Part shown: positions 1 through 6,279 of the stretch, in pieces
Position numbering within the stretch: the stretch's first letter is position 1
Layout: the number at the start of each line of letters is the position of its first letter
From: Candidatus Kerfeldbacteria bacterium
GTDB lineage: Bacteria > Patescibacteriota > Patescibacteriia > SBBC01 > CAIJZX01
Reading direction: 5' to 3'
DNA: 10,963 nt
NCBI GenBank assembly: GCA_016194465.1
Contig: JACQBO010000089.1
Coordinates: forward strand, 1 to 10,963
The notes under the pieces: model-generated
What the model saw: only the letters and a program-made list of their open reading frames with translations
What the model was told of the DNA's origin: nothing
Database searches by the model: none
Translations under genes and position numbers: made by a program

Positions 1-257
1 TCACTCCTTTTCGGCTGGGGTAGAAAGTGCTGGGTGGTTTGTACTCCGATATGTCGTTTCTGTCAAGGAATGGCGCCCGAACAAAAACCGAAGTTATCCC
101 CAGGGCACCAGTCGCGCGGCTCCGGTGCCCTGCAGGCGTGTCTTTGCGCCTGTGGATTACTTTGTTTTTATATGCTAAATAAATATTCTTAAAATCAAGA
201 AATATCCAATATCCATAGGGCGCCGTCCCGAACCCAAGCGCAGCGAGTGGTACGGAC
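1..257. other. Intergenic region with two adjacent hairpins and an AT-rich tract
   Basis: I see no convincing gene here. Two hairpins abut: CAGGGCACC (101-109) pairs with GGTGCCCTG (124-132), and CAGGCG (133-138) pairs with CGCCTG (147-152). A T-rich stretch follows (about 157-172), so the second hairpin could end transcription from the left. An AT-rich tract covers about 165-215 and holds an imperfect palindrome (AATATTCTT at 182-190 against AAGAAATAT at 197-205) that could be a regulator site. AAAAACCGAAGT (83-94) recurs inverted at 261-272 inside the lexA promoter. The functions are inferred from symmetry only. Confidence 0.35.
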
Positions 258-286
258 TTGACTTCGGTTTTTATTCGGTCTATCAT
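258..286 (+). promoter_or_regulatory. Sigma70-type promoter for lexA
   Basis: TTGACT (258-263), a 17-base spacer, and TATCAT (281-286) closely match the bacterial housekeeping promoter. Transcription would begin near 293 and give a leader of roughly 100 nt before the lexA ATG. The leader can fold: GTACCTG (303-309) pairs with CAGGTAC (370-376), with TTGG/CCAA nested inside. I found no LexA box of the classical Gram-negative or Gram-positive type overlapping the promoter, so autoregulation is expected from the family but not shown. Confidence 0.7.
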
Positions 287-391
287 AGGAACAAGCATAA
301 CAGTACCTGACTTGGTTTCGATCCAAACGGCGGGCGAGCGGGATGAGGAAACTCCCTGCTCCCCTGCCCCAGGTACGTAACAACAAAACAT

Positions 392-1012
392 ATGACCCCG
401 ATTCTCCCTAAAACAAAGCAACGCGTCTTGCAATATCTGAAGGACTACATTGACCGGCATGGCTACGCGCCGACTTTGACCGAGATCGCTAAGCATCTTG
501 GTGTTTCTGCCTTGTCGACCGTCCATGAGCATTTGCAGTTTTTGGAAGAGCGCGGATTTATTGAACGGTCCGAAGGCGAGGAACGCGGGATTAGCTTGAA
601 AGAACGGATGATACGATCGGTCACGAACTGGGCGCGGAGTTTGACGTTACCAGTCGTGGGTACGATCGCCGCTGGTAGTCCGATCGAAGCGATTGAACAA
701 GGCGACACGGATATCGCCGTGCCCGAAGAAATTGTCCAAGGCAAGAATGCCTATGTCTTGAAAGTGAAAGGTGATTCCATGATCGAGAGTTTTATTGCTG
801 ACGGTGACTATGTTGTCTGTGAAAAGACCGACTTTGCCCGCGATGGTGATACAGTCGTCGCTTTGCTTGATGATGGCACCGCCACCCTGAAAAAGCTCTT
901 CAAAAAGAAAAACTTTGTCCGCCTGCAACCTGCCAACCGCAAGTACTCTCCGATTGATGTGAAGAGTGTCGTCATTCAGGGTAAGGTTCTCGGCGTTATT
1001 CGGCAGTATTAA
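392..1012 (+). CDS. lexA: LexA SOS-response repressor (S24 family autoprotease)
   Basis: This is a 206-residue protein, the usual LexA length. Residues 1-70 form the winged-helix DNA-binding domain, opening with KTKQRVLQYLKDYI and holding the recognition-helix region LSTVHEHLQFLEERGFI. The C-terminal half is the S24 protease fold: the self-cleavage Ala94-Gly95 lies in GTIAAGSPIEA, the catalytic Ser129 in KGDSM, and the catalytic Lys167 in ATLKKLF. All the active parts are present, so it should cleave itself when RecA filaments form and so derepress DNA-damage genes. No Shine-Dalgarno motif precedes the ATG, which follows an A-rich stretch. The next gene on the strand is a Y-family polymerase relative, which fits an SOS locus. 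Confidence 0.96.
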   Translation: MTPILPKTKQRVLQYLKDYIDRHGYAPTLTEIAKHLGVSALSTVHEHLQFLEERGFIERSEGEERGISLKERMIRSVTNWARSLTLPVVGTIAAGSPIEAIEQGDTDIAVPEEIVQGKNAYVLKVKGDSMIESFIADGDYVVCEKTDFARDGDTVVALLDDGTATLKKLFKKKNFVRLQPANRKYSPIDVKSVVIQGKVLGVIRQY

Positions 1013-1141
1013 ACGTCCCCCTTTACTAAGGGGGATGGAGGAAGTCCAGCGAAGCTGGACGACGGGAAGGGGTCTGTAAGCCCCTGCTAGAAAAAATTTT
1101 ACTCAATATGTTCGGTATTTCTTCGGCTCATAATTCAAACA
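1013..1141. other. Intergenic region with three consecutive hairpins
   Basis: Three stems follow lexA in series: TCCCCCTT (1016-1023) with AAGGGGGA (1028-1035); GTCCAGC (1044-1050) with GCTGGAC (1054-1060) around a GAA loop; and AGGGG (1068-1072) with CCCCT (1081-1085). None is followed directly by a strong T run; only AAAAAATTTT at 1091-1100 comes later. They could end lexA transcription or be a small palindromic repeat family. CATAAT at 1129-1134 is a possible -10 for the next gene, with a poor -35. Confidence 0.45.
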
Positions 1142-1669
1142 ATGATCGCCTACCTACAACTTCCATCATCCTCTGTCCTCGTCGACCAGCTCGACTTCTT
1201 CGCCAAGCTCCAAGGCGTGGAACGGTGGGAAGTTGATTCGCCGGCCAGTACATACCTGCAACTTGAGCCCTGGATGAAAAAGCAATCGATTCGACATTTG
1301 TACCAAGCGCTCCGAAGTTATTTTGGTCCGCTCATTCGCTTTGGCGCCGCCGAACAAAAAACCACCGCTCGGGCCGCGGCATTGTACCGCCCTGTGCCTC
1401 ATGCCACGATCATTACTCCGGAACTGACCGAAGCATTCTTGGCCGAACTACCCATCAGCCTCTTGCCAGGCCTCGGTCGGCGCACTGCTCGATATCTGAA
1501 ACGGCAAGGCATTACCACATTCTCTGCGTTCCGCCGTCTGCCCAGCGAAACATTGAAGGAATGGTTTGGTGTGTCTGGTTTAATCCTACAGCAATTCGCT
1601 CAAGGGATTGATCCTCGGAGTGTTGAAAGGCGTCAGCGGTTTGTTCCGGCTACCGCCGCTTCGGCTTAG
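1142..1669 (+). CDS. Truncated, apparently catalytically dead Y-family DNA polymerase-like (ImuB/DinB-like) protein
   Basis: The product has 175 residues. Residues 55-105 resemble the fingers/palm stretch of Y-family polymerases: RFGAAEQKTTARAAALY stands where the family has a 'VGIA-NK-LAK-AS' motif, and ATIITPELTEAFLAELPI matches the 'G...V.PE....FL..LPI' linker. Residues 106-160 match the thumb helix-hairpin-helix: LLPGLGRRTARYLKRQGI, then GVSGLILQQFAQGIDPRSV, equivalent to 'G-L...RLARGID.R.V'. The N-terminal catalytic Asp and the paired Asp-Glu are not recognisable, and ASTYLQLEPW lies where the DE motif is expected. No little-finger domain follows. ImuB proteins also lack catalytic acids but are far longer. 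The lexA context supports a damage-response role, perhaps as an accessory DNA- or clamp-binding factor. A decayed polymerase is the main alternative. Confidence 0.7.
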   Translation: MIAYLQLPSSSVLVDQLDFFAKLQGVERWEVDSPASTYLQLEPWMKKQSIRHLYQALRSYFGPLIRFGAAEQKTTARAAALYRPVPHATIITPELTEAFLAELPISLLPGLGRRTARYLKRQGITTFSAFRRLPSETLKEWFGVSGLILQQFAQGIDPRSVERRQRFVPATAASA

Positions 1670-2060
1670 AAATATTGGGTTCCCGGCCGTACCACGGCCG
1701 GACTAATGTCCAGCGTTTGGCTTTTGACTTTTTGACTGTGGCCGCAATCACCTCGGGCGTCAACACACCAACAGTCACCACACCCACCACTGGGATATCA
1801 TAAAGGTAGCCGACTGTGTTGGCCGTAATCAATCCGGTCCGCACTGCCGTGAAAGGGCCAGGACCCCGAACGACGATGATCCGTTTGATACGGTTCAGTT
1901 TTATTTTTTTTGCTTTCAATACACTATCGACCAAACGCAGCAAGTGTTCTGAACCGTGGTAAGAGATAAGACGTGACTTGGATATTTGAAGAGCGCCATG
2001 CCCATCAAAGAGCCAGACCTGCAGTCGGCCAGGGATATTTGTTTGGAGCACGAGAATCAC
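1650..2060 (-). CDS. tsaB: Short TsaB-like protein (tRNA threonylcarbamoyladenosine biosynthesis)
   Basis: This is a 136-residue protein. The start is GTG at 2058-2060, because GTGA overlaps the upstream gene's TGA. TsaB is the scaffold partner of TsaD in making the t6A37 modification of tRNAs, with TsaC and TsaE. It opens with MILVLQTN, the TsaB N-terminal strand. The segment RGPGPFTAVRTGLITANTVG (about 66-85) followed by YDIPVVGVVT is the family's 'GPGSFTG-R-G...A-GLA...IP..GV' signature. The C-terminal LVRPWYGREPNISKPKRR resembles the 'P.Y-R.P.IT' tail. Bacterial TsaB is usually about 220-230 residues, so most of the second lobe is missing. The tail overlaps the convergent upstream gene by 20 bp (1650-1669). 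It is either a minimal functional version or a TsaB paralogue. Confidence 0.8.
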   Translation of the reverse strand: MILVLQTNIPGRLQVWLFDGHGALQISKSRLISYHGSEHLLRLVDSVLKAKKIKLNRIKRIIVVRGPGPFTAVRTGLITANTVGYLYDIPVVGVVTVGVLTPEVIAATVKKSKAKRWTLVRPWYGREPNISKPKRR

Positions 2061-2632
2061 TTGGCCGGTTGGCGCTTATCAATCACGGTGATCAGCGGGC
2101 CGGACAAAATCGCGTAAAGGAAACGGTCCGTAATCGAGTTACGGTAATCAAATTCAGCTTTCGTCATGACGGTATAGTGAATTTCTCGGTCAAAGTGCTC
2201 CTGGAACGTCAGCATGAGGCGGCGGAGACGAACTCGGTTGACCGTCCCCACGATCAGCAAATCGGTGGTCGCATCGTCTTGCCCAATAAAGAAACCCGTC
2301 AGGACAAGCAAAAATACCCGGCCGCTTGTTTGGATGGCTGTCAGCAACCGTCGCTCTTCCATCACTTCGGCCTTAAAGACCAATGCTTTCAATTCTGGGA
2401 AAAGCGGGTAGTTTGGGTTAGCGCTATAGAAGCGTTTTTGACCTTCGCCACTCGTTTCCAAAATCCCGACTTCGTCCAGAAACTGCAGCTCCCGTCGAAC
2501 TGAGTTCATGTGTTCACGGACTTTGCGGCTGATTTCCCGAACAAAGTATTGTTTATTGGGGTTGGTCAGGAGCAGACGCAGAATTTTTGCTCTGGTCCGC
2601 GAGCCAAGAAGTTGGTCGAGCATGTGTCGCAT
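2057..2632 (-). CDS. Winged-helix regulator with a degenerate nucleotidyltransferase-like domain
   Basis: The product has 191 residues. Residues 4-75 form a wHTH: MLDQLLGSRTRAKILRLLL, then YFVREISRKVREHMNSVRRE, then a wing (LETSGEGQKRFYSANPNYPL), as in ArsR/MarR-like families. Residues 105-185 resemble a small nucleotidyltransferase-fold domain, with ATTDLLIVGTV where active enzymes carry a GS...D.D motif. The second acidic pair is not clear, so the domain may be a sensor rather than an enzyme. Its stop overlaps the tsaB GTG by 4 bp, so the two are translationally coupled. An alternative start at Met4 (2623) matches the usual family start and is equally possible. It probably represses from the divergent promoter at 2633-2687, but its ligand and targets are unknown. 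Confidence 0.7.
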   Translation of the reverse strand: MRHMLDQLLGSRTRAKILRLLLTNPNKQYFVREISRKVREHMNSVRRELQFLDEVGILETSGEGQKRFYSANPNYPLFPELKALVFKAEVMEERRLLTAIQTSGRVFLLVLTGFFIGQDDATTDLLIVGTVNRVRLRRLMLTFQEHFDREIHYTVMTKAEFDYRNSITDRFLYAILSGPLITVIDKRQPAK

Positions 2633-2687
2633 AAAATGGATGAATATAGTATACTACATTGTCGTCAATCATCAACACTTCGGTTTT
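2633..2687. promoter_or_regulatory. Divergent promoter region with a symmetric -10 core
   Basis: AGTATACT (2648-2655) is a perfect 8-bp palindrome, so TATACT (2650-2655 on +) and TATACT (2648-2653 on -) give a -10-like hexamer in both directions. TATAGT (2645-2650) is a further overlapping candidate. This suits the wHTH gene to the left and the PP2C-like gene to the right. Neither side has a strong -35, and no Shine-Dalgarno is visible before either start. The palindrome may also be the regulator's operator. Confidence 0.45.
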
Positions 2688-4907
2688 ATGGCCATTCACG
2701 TGGCGCTCGATTCGCTCCTCATTTACGACCCCGACCGTTCGACGGCGGCGACCAATGTTTGGATTGCACATCCGGGTCCGACCGAGGAAATGCTCCTCGG
2801 CAAGTTGTGCATTATCACTAGCCTCGACGGCCCGAGCCGCATCAACCACGAGCTGATCAGTATCCTTCAGGACGAGCTGAAAAATCATTACTACCAAACC
2901 TCGGACACAAAGCCTGAGCGGGCGTTTGAGCAAGCATTACAAAAAACCAATCAACGATTACATCGACTGATTGTTGATGGGGTCAGCGATTGGGTTGATC
3001 GGGCCCACATCCTGGTCGCCGTCATCCACCAACAGGAGCTATGGATCGCCCACGTCGGACAAGTGATGGCTTTCCTCGTTCGGCAGTCCCGGCTCCATAA
3101 GGTGATTGAAGTTATTGACCGGACCAAGCCAAACCCCCTACGAATTTTTTCTAGCGTCGTGAGCGGCCAACTCGAGCCCAACGATCGCCTGTTGTTGTGT
3201 ACACCGACGCTGTTAGATTTCTTTTCGCTGGAAAAAATCCGACGCACCATACTCGATCACCAGCCCAGTGACACGGCGCGGGAATTAGAAAATAACTTGC
3301 TCGGGGTTGAAGCGCGCATGTCGATCGGCGCGATCATTGCCGGGATCGAAACTGCACCAGATACCCAGCCCAGCACCTTCCCGATCCGGCGGATAATGCC
3401 CGCCGCGCACTCGGCACCGCAGGTTTCTATGGAAACGCTGCTGGCGCGCGAGCGGGCGACCGAGCAATTGCTGTCACCTTCAATCTGGCCAGCCGTCCGT
3501 GATATCGTCAGCCGAGTTGGACAAGGCCTCCAGGATGTTTTCCGTCGCCTGGTGATGCGCCGCCCGCCCAAGCGTCGGCTGTCTGGCACGACGTCAGAGC
3601 AGACCCTGATGACGTCAAAGACCTCGTGGTCAACTGCCGCCCTTGGAGCTGGGCAACGGGTATGGTTCACGATCCGTCGGATCATTCGTCTTTTCGGTAT
3701 AGGACGGAGAAAGCTTCGCCTGTCATCGCCAGGAATGAATCTTCACATGCCGAAAACTCCGGGTACAAGGCAAAAACTTCTTAGTTGGCTCCAGGGTTTA
3801 GACCGCCGGCGCCGGTATGTCGCCTTAATCGCTTGTCTTCTGATTGGTATCCTGGCGACATCGATTGTCGTCGCTGGTCAGCGTCAATCAACATCAAAAA
3901 CGAAGCAAGACCCATCCCAACAAATCGCCCAGGATTTGAACAAAGCCCAAGCCGCGATCCTCTACGGTGGAGAAGACCTGGCCCGCACCAGCCTGGCTGC
4001 CGCCTCGTCATTGATCAACAAACTACCGAATACATCATCAAAGCAAAAACAACAACGGACAAGCTTGCTCGCCCAGCTTCAGGTGTTAGAAAAAAAGATT
4101 GCTCATGTCAATACTATTGCCAACCCCCAGATGGTATTTGATCTAGGCACGGTCGACGCGAAATTGCAACCTCACCAATTATACCTGCTCAAAAATACTG
4201 TGGCGGTTTTTGACGCCAGCCGCGGCTCGGTCGTGACGTTTTCGTCCGATGGAAAAAACCCGACGAGTAGTACCAACACTCTTGACACCGGCCAACCGTT
4301 AACGGGGACCGTGACCGATACCGGAACATTATTGTTCGCGACGAACCGGGCGGAGGTGATTGAGTTCGACCCCGCCAAAAAAACTTGGAAGCCACTCACC
4401 ACCACCTGGCCGCAAACAAACCCGGTTGTCCAATATCTTTCCTTTTTTTCTAATCGAGTCTACGCCCTCGACATTGCCCATAGTGACATTGTGCGCTTTA
4501 CGAAAAGCACAAGTGCCCTAGGGGCCGGAACTTCATGGCTCAAGGCGCCGGTCAGTTTAGAGCGCGCTCGCGCGGCCGTTGTCGATGGATCCATTTTCGT
4601 CCTGCAGCCCCAGGCCCAGGTAGAAGAATACCAGGCTGGCCAAAGGACTGCCTTCCACCTCGCCCCGACTATCCCGGCGGCCACGAACCTCACCAGACTA
4701 TGGACCAGTGGCGTGAGCCAAAACCTCTATCTGCTTGAACCAACGACCCATCGATTCCTCGTTTTTACCAAACAAGGGGCGCTCGTCAACCAGTACCAGT
4801 CAGATCGATGGACTGACTTGCGGGACCTGGTCGTCAATGAGAAAGGGAAAACCGCCTTTGTTCTGAATGGGACAAAGGTCTATGCCGTTCCACTCCTGGC
4901 AAAATAA
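2688..4907 (+). CDS. Membrane-anchored PP2C-like (pseudo)phosphatase with an extracytoplasmic propeller-like domain
   Basis: Starting at ATG 2688 (MAIHVALDSLLIYD) gives 739 residues. The open frame begins earlier, but the upstream part overlaps the divergent gene and its promoter; ATG 2640 is a weaker alternative. Residues 1-221 resemble PP2C phosphatases: AHVGQVMAFLV (121-131) matches 'HVGDSR.YL', and VSGQLEPNDRLLLCTPTLLD (158-177) matches 'G.L.PGD.LLL.TDGL.D'. The metal-binding Asp residues of the 'DG.GG', 'GDSR' and 'SDG' motifs are replaced or absent, so I expect a pseudophosphatase. A basic linker (222-376) precedes one transmembrane segment (YVALIACLLIGILATSIVVAG, about 377-397). A helical Gln/Lys-rich stretch (411-475) and a repetitive strand-rich region to the C-terminus follow. 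The last part alternates short hydrophobic strands and turns like a beta-propeller. This architecture suggests transmembrane signalling; the ligand is unknown. Confidence 0.75.
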   Translation: MAIHVALDSLLIYDPDRSTAATNVWIAHPGPTEEMLLGKLCIITSLDGPSRINHELISILQDELKNHYYQTSDTKPERAFEQALQKTNQRLHRLIVDGVSDWVDRAHILVAVIHQQELWIAHVGQVMAFLVRQSRLHKVIEVIDRTKPNPLRIFSSVVSGQLEPNDRLLLCTPTLLDFFSLEKIRRTILDHQPSDTARELENNLLGVEARMSIGAIIAGIETAPDTQPSTFPIRRIMPAAHSAPQVSMETLLARERATEQLLSPSIWPAVRDIVSRVGQGLQDVFRRLVMRRPPKRRLSGTTSEQTLMTSKTSWSTAALGAGQRVWFTIRRIIRLFGIGRRKLRLSSPGMNLHMPKTPGTRQKLLSWLQGLDRRRRYVALIACLLIGILATSIVVAGQRQSTSKTKQDPSQQIAQDLNKAQAAILYGGEDLARTSLAAASSLINKLPNTSSKQKQQRTSLLAQLQVLEKKIAHVNTIANPQMVFDLGTVDAKLQPHQLYLLKNTVAVFDASRGSVVTFSSDGKNPTSSTNTLDTGQPLTGTVTDTGTLLFATNRAEVIEFDPAKKTWKPLTTTWPQTNPVVQYLSFFSNRVYALDIAHSDIVRFTKSTSALGAGTSWLKAPVSLERARAAVVDGSIFVLQPQAQVEEYQAGQRTAFHLAPTIPAATNLTRLWTSGVSQNLYLLEPTTHRFLVFTKQGALVNQYQSDRWTDLRDLVVNEKGKTAFVLNGTKVYAVPLLAK

Positions 4908-4945
4908 AACCCCCACACCAATCGGATCCGATTGGTGTGGGGGTT
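4908..4945. terminator. Perfect 38-bp palindrome, bidirectional terminator
   Basis: AACCCCCACACCAATCGGA (4908-4926) is followed at once by its exact reverse complement (4927-4945), giving a 19-bp perfect stem in DNA and a very stable hairpin in RNA. It sits between the convergent PP2C-like gene (stop 4905-4907) and rplL (stop 4958-4960). On the minus strand the stem leads into TTTTATTTT, a good intrinsic terminator for the ribosomal operon. On the plus strand the following bases are less T-rich. Confidence 0.9.
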
Positions 4946-4957
4946 GAGAATATCTGC

Positions 4958-5362
4958 TTATTTGAGGGTTACTTGCGCACCCGCATCCTCAAGCTGCTTT
5001 TTCAGGGTGTCGGCCTCTTCTTTTGTGGCGCCGTCCTTAATGACTTTCGGCGCGGCATCAACCATATCCTTGGCTTCTTTCAAGCCTTTCCCGGTCGCCT
5101 CGCGGACGACTTTGATGACGGCGATTTTGTTTCCGCCAGCCGCCGTGAGCTCAACGTTAAAAGCTGTTTTTTCTTCGGCCTCGGCGGCGGCGCCAGCGGC
5201 CGGTGCAGCGGCCATCATCATCGGAGCCGCGGCACTAACCCCGAATTTTTCTTCGAGGATCTTGACCAGTTCGGCCAAGTCCAGAACAGAGAGCTTTTCA
5301 ATCTGTTCGACCAGTGCCTGAAATTTCTCCGGCACGGTCACGACTGCTTTTTCTTCGGACAT
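4958..5362 (-). CDS. rplL: Ribosomal protein bL12 (L7/L12)
   Basis: This is a 134-residue protein starting at MSEEKAVV. The start at 5362 is chosen over an in-frame ATG six codons upstream because AAAGGA lies about 6 bases before it and because the family starts near here. Residues 1-50 form the N-terminal dimerisation domain that binds L10 (EKLSVLDLAELVKILEEKFG). An Ala/Met-rich hinge follows (AAAPMMMAAAPAAGAAAEAE). The C-terminal factor-binding domain has the standard KIAVIKVVREATGKGLKEAK motif and ends QVTLK. It forms the ribosomal stalk that recruits translation GTPases. It is 18 bases downstream of rplJ and is followed by a strong terminator. Confidence 0.97.
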   Translation of the reverse strand: MSEEKAVVTVPEKFQALVEQIEKLSVLDLAELVKILEEKFGVSAAAPMMMAAAPAAGAAAEAEEKTAFNVELTAAGGNKIAVIKVVREATGKGLKEAKDMVDAAPKVIKDGATKEEADTLKKQLEDAGAQVTLK

Positions 5363-5380
5363 AGAGTTTCCTTTCTTCAT

Positions 5381-5917
5381 TTAACCTGCGCTGGCAGGTT
5401 GCTTTGAACTGAGAGCTTGTAAAAGTGTCATCAGGCCGCGCACCGGACCGGACAGGACCGTGACCGTACCGCGAAGTGGCGCGTGGAGAGTCCAAACGAG
5501 TTTGGCTCGCAATGCTTGCCGTCCTGGCAAAGCCGCCAAGGCTTTCGTTTCGGTTTGGCTCAGGAGTTGACCAGAGACGACGGCACCGAGCAGGACCACG
5601 GCTGGGTGATCTTTGGCGAACGTTTGCAGGAGCTTGGCCGGCATGACTTCGTCCTCGAAGCTGAGGGCCACGGCGACTTCGCCTGTCAAGGCATCAACTA
5701 TACCCGGATCCAGGTCCACCGCCTGCAACGCGCGTCGCAAAATCGTTTTCTTCACCACATGGAAATCAATCTTTTCGGTCCGGAGCTGATTCCGCAACCG
5801 CGTGACATCTTTGACGGTTAGGCCAAAGTACTTGGTGAATACCACCGCTTTCATCCGTTTGAGCTTGTCGGTCAGGTCGGATAATACGGCTTCTTTTTCT
5901 TGCCTCGTCTTGGACAT
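5381..5917 (-). CDS. rplJ: Ribosomal protein uL10
   Basis: This is a 178-residue protein starting at MSKTRQEKEAVL. The start at ATG 5917 is chosen because a possible upstream GTG (5944) lies inside the terminator hairpin of the leader. The N-terminal rRNA-binding domain shows KAVVFTKYFGLTVKDVTRLR and FHVVKKTILRRAL, typical of L10. The C-terminal part carries LPGRQALRAKLVWTLHAPLR and ends in a helix (RGLMTLLQALS) that anchors L12 dimers. It forms the base of the ribosomal stalk and is expected to regulate its own operon by binding the leader RNA upstream. No Shine-Dalgarno is obvious before the ATG. Confidence 0.97.
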   Translation of the reverse strand: MSKTRQEKEAVLSDLTDKLKRMKAVVFTKYFGLTVKDVTRLRNQLRTEKIDFHVVKKTILRRALQAVDLDPGIVDALTGEVAVALSFEDEVMPAKLLQTFAKDHPAVVLLGAVVSGQLLSQTETKALAALPGRQALRAKLVWTLHAPLRGTVTVLSGPVRGLMTLLQALSSKQPASAG

Positions 5918-6042
5918 AGGGTGAAAAAAATCTGTGTGTTCCACAGATGAATACGGCGCAGCCGGGTTACTCCCTCGATCGGCCGCAAGTGCGTTTACTG
6001 CCCCTTTGTCGGAGCAACCGAAGGTCTGTGGAAGTGCTACAC
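5918..6042 (-). ncRNA. L10-type leader RNA of the rplJ-rplL operon
   Basis: The predicted transcript from about 6042 has a long-range stem: TTCCACAGA (6033-6025, minus strand) pairs with TCTGTGGAA (5947-5939), enclosing about 77 nt that contain further GC-rich helices. Autogenous L10 leaders are known in many bacteria, where the L10-L12 complex binds a structured 5' UTR. Placement and architecture fit that class, although I cannot confirm the kink-turn-like L10 site by eye. The 3' strand of the closing stem also forms one arm of the adjacent terminator, so the two structures exclude each other. Confidence 0.7.
5924..5948 (-). terminator. Attenuator (intrinsic terminator) just upstream of rplJ
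   Basis: On the minus strand ATCTGTG (5948-5942), loop GAACA, and CACAGAT (5936-5930) form a perfect 7-bp stem followed immediately by TTTTTT (5929-5924). This ends only 6 bases before the rplJ ATG and would stop transcription before the gene. The ascending arm overlaps the long-range leader stem, so leader folding should decide between termination and read-through. Confidence 0.75.
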
Positions 6043-6048
6043 TACAGG

Positions 6049-6077
6049 AGTATACGCGGAGCGAAAAAAATAGTCAA
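6049..6077 (-). promoter_or_regulatory. Sigma70-type promoter of the rplJ operon
   Basis: On the minus strand TTGACT (6077-6072), a 17-base spacer containing seven T residues, and TATACT (6054-6049) almost match the consensus. Transcription would start near 6042. This is the strongest promoter in the window, as expected for a ribosomal operon. Confidence 0.85.
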
Positions 6078-6147
6078 GTCGACGGTTATCCCAAACTGAA
6101 GCTCTGGTCTGTTTATTATTATTATTATCTTATTATCGACCCACCTG

Positions 6148-6279
6148 TGTTAGTTCTATTTATTTTTTTATAAAAAAGTGAAGGTTCGTTTTCAGAAAAA
6201 TGGCTATTCTTAGCGCTTTTTGTTTTTCTAAAGCGGCTGAAATAGTCACTTTTTTATAAATTTTTGTATGTAACTAACA
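6148..6279 (+). repeat. 132-bp AT-rich palindromic repeat, copy 1 (forward)
   Basis: The unit begins TGTTAGTT and ends AACTAACA (perfect 8-bp inverted ends). After a mismatched 12-bp spacer, TTATAAAAAAGTGA (unit positions 21-34) pairs exactly with TCACTTTTTTATAA (99-112). An inner hairpin (CTATT...AATAG, GCTTT/AAAGC; 58-98) fills the centre. It has no coding capacity. It marks the edge between the moderate-GC ribosomal region and GC-rich DNA, and it cuts the 5' part off the NTPase-like gene that follows. A preceding TTATTATTATT tract (about 6113-6137) is simple sequence. Confidence 0.95.

Noticed and set aside
93..159. DnaA-box-like 9-mers (TTATCCCCA at 94-102; TGTGGATTA at 151-159) beside an AT-rich tract, suggesting oriC
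   Set aside because: There are only two sites, each with a mismatch, and no dnaA or dnaN is nearby; this is not enough for an origin.
310..345. tRNA-like T-loop (GGTTTCGATCC) in the lexA leader
   Set aside because: No acceptor, D or anticodon stems can be assembled around it.
195..386. 63-codon minus-strand frame upstream of lexA
   Set aside because: It covers the lexA promoter and leader, has no recognisable motif and no start signal, and its composition is uneven.
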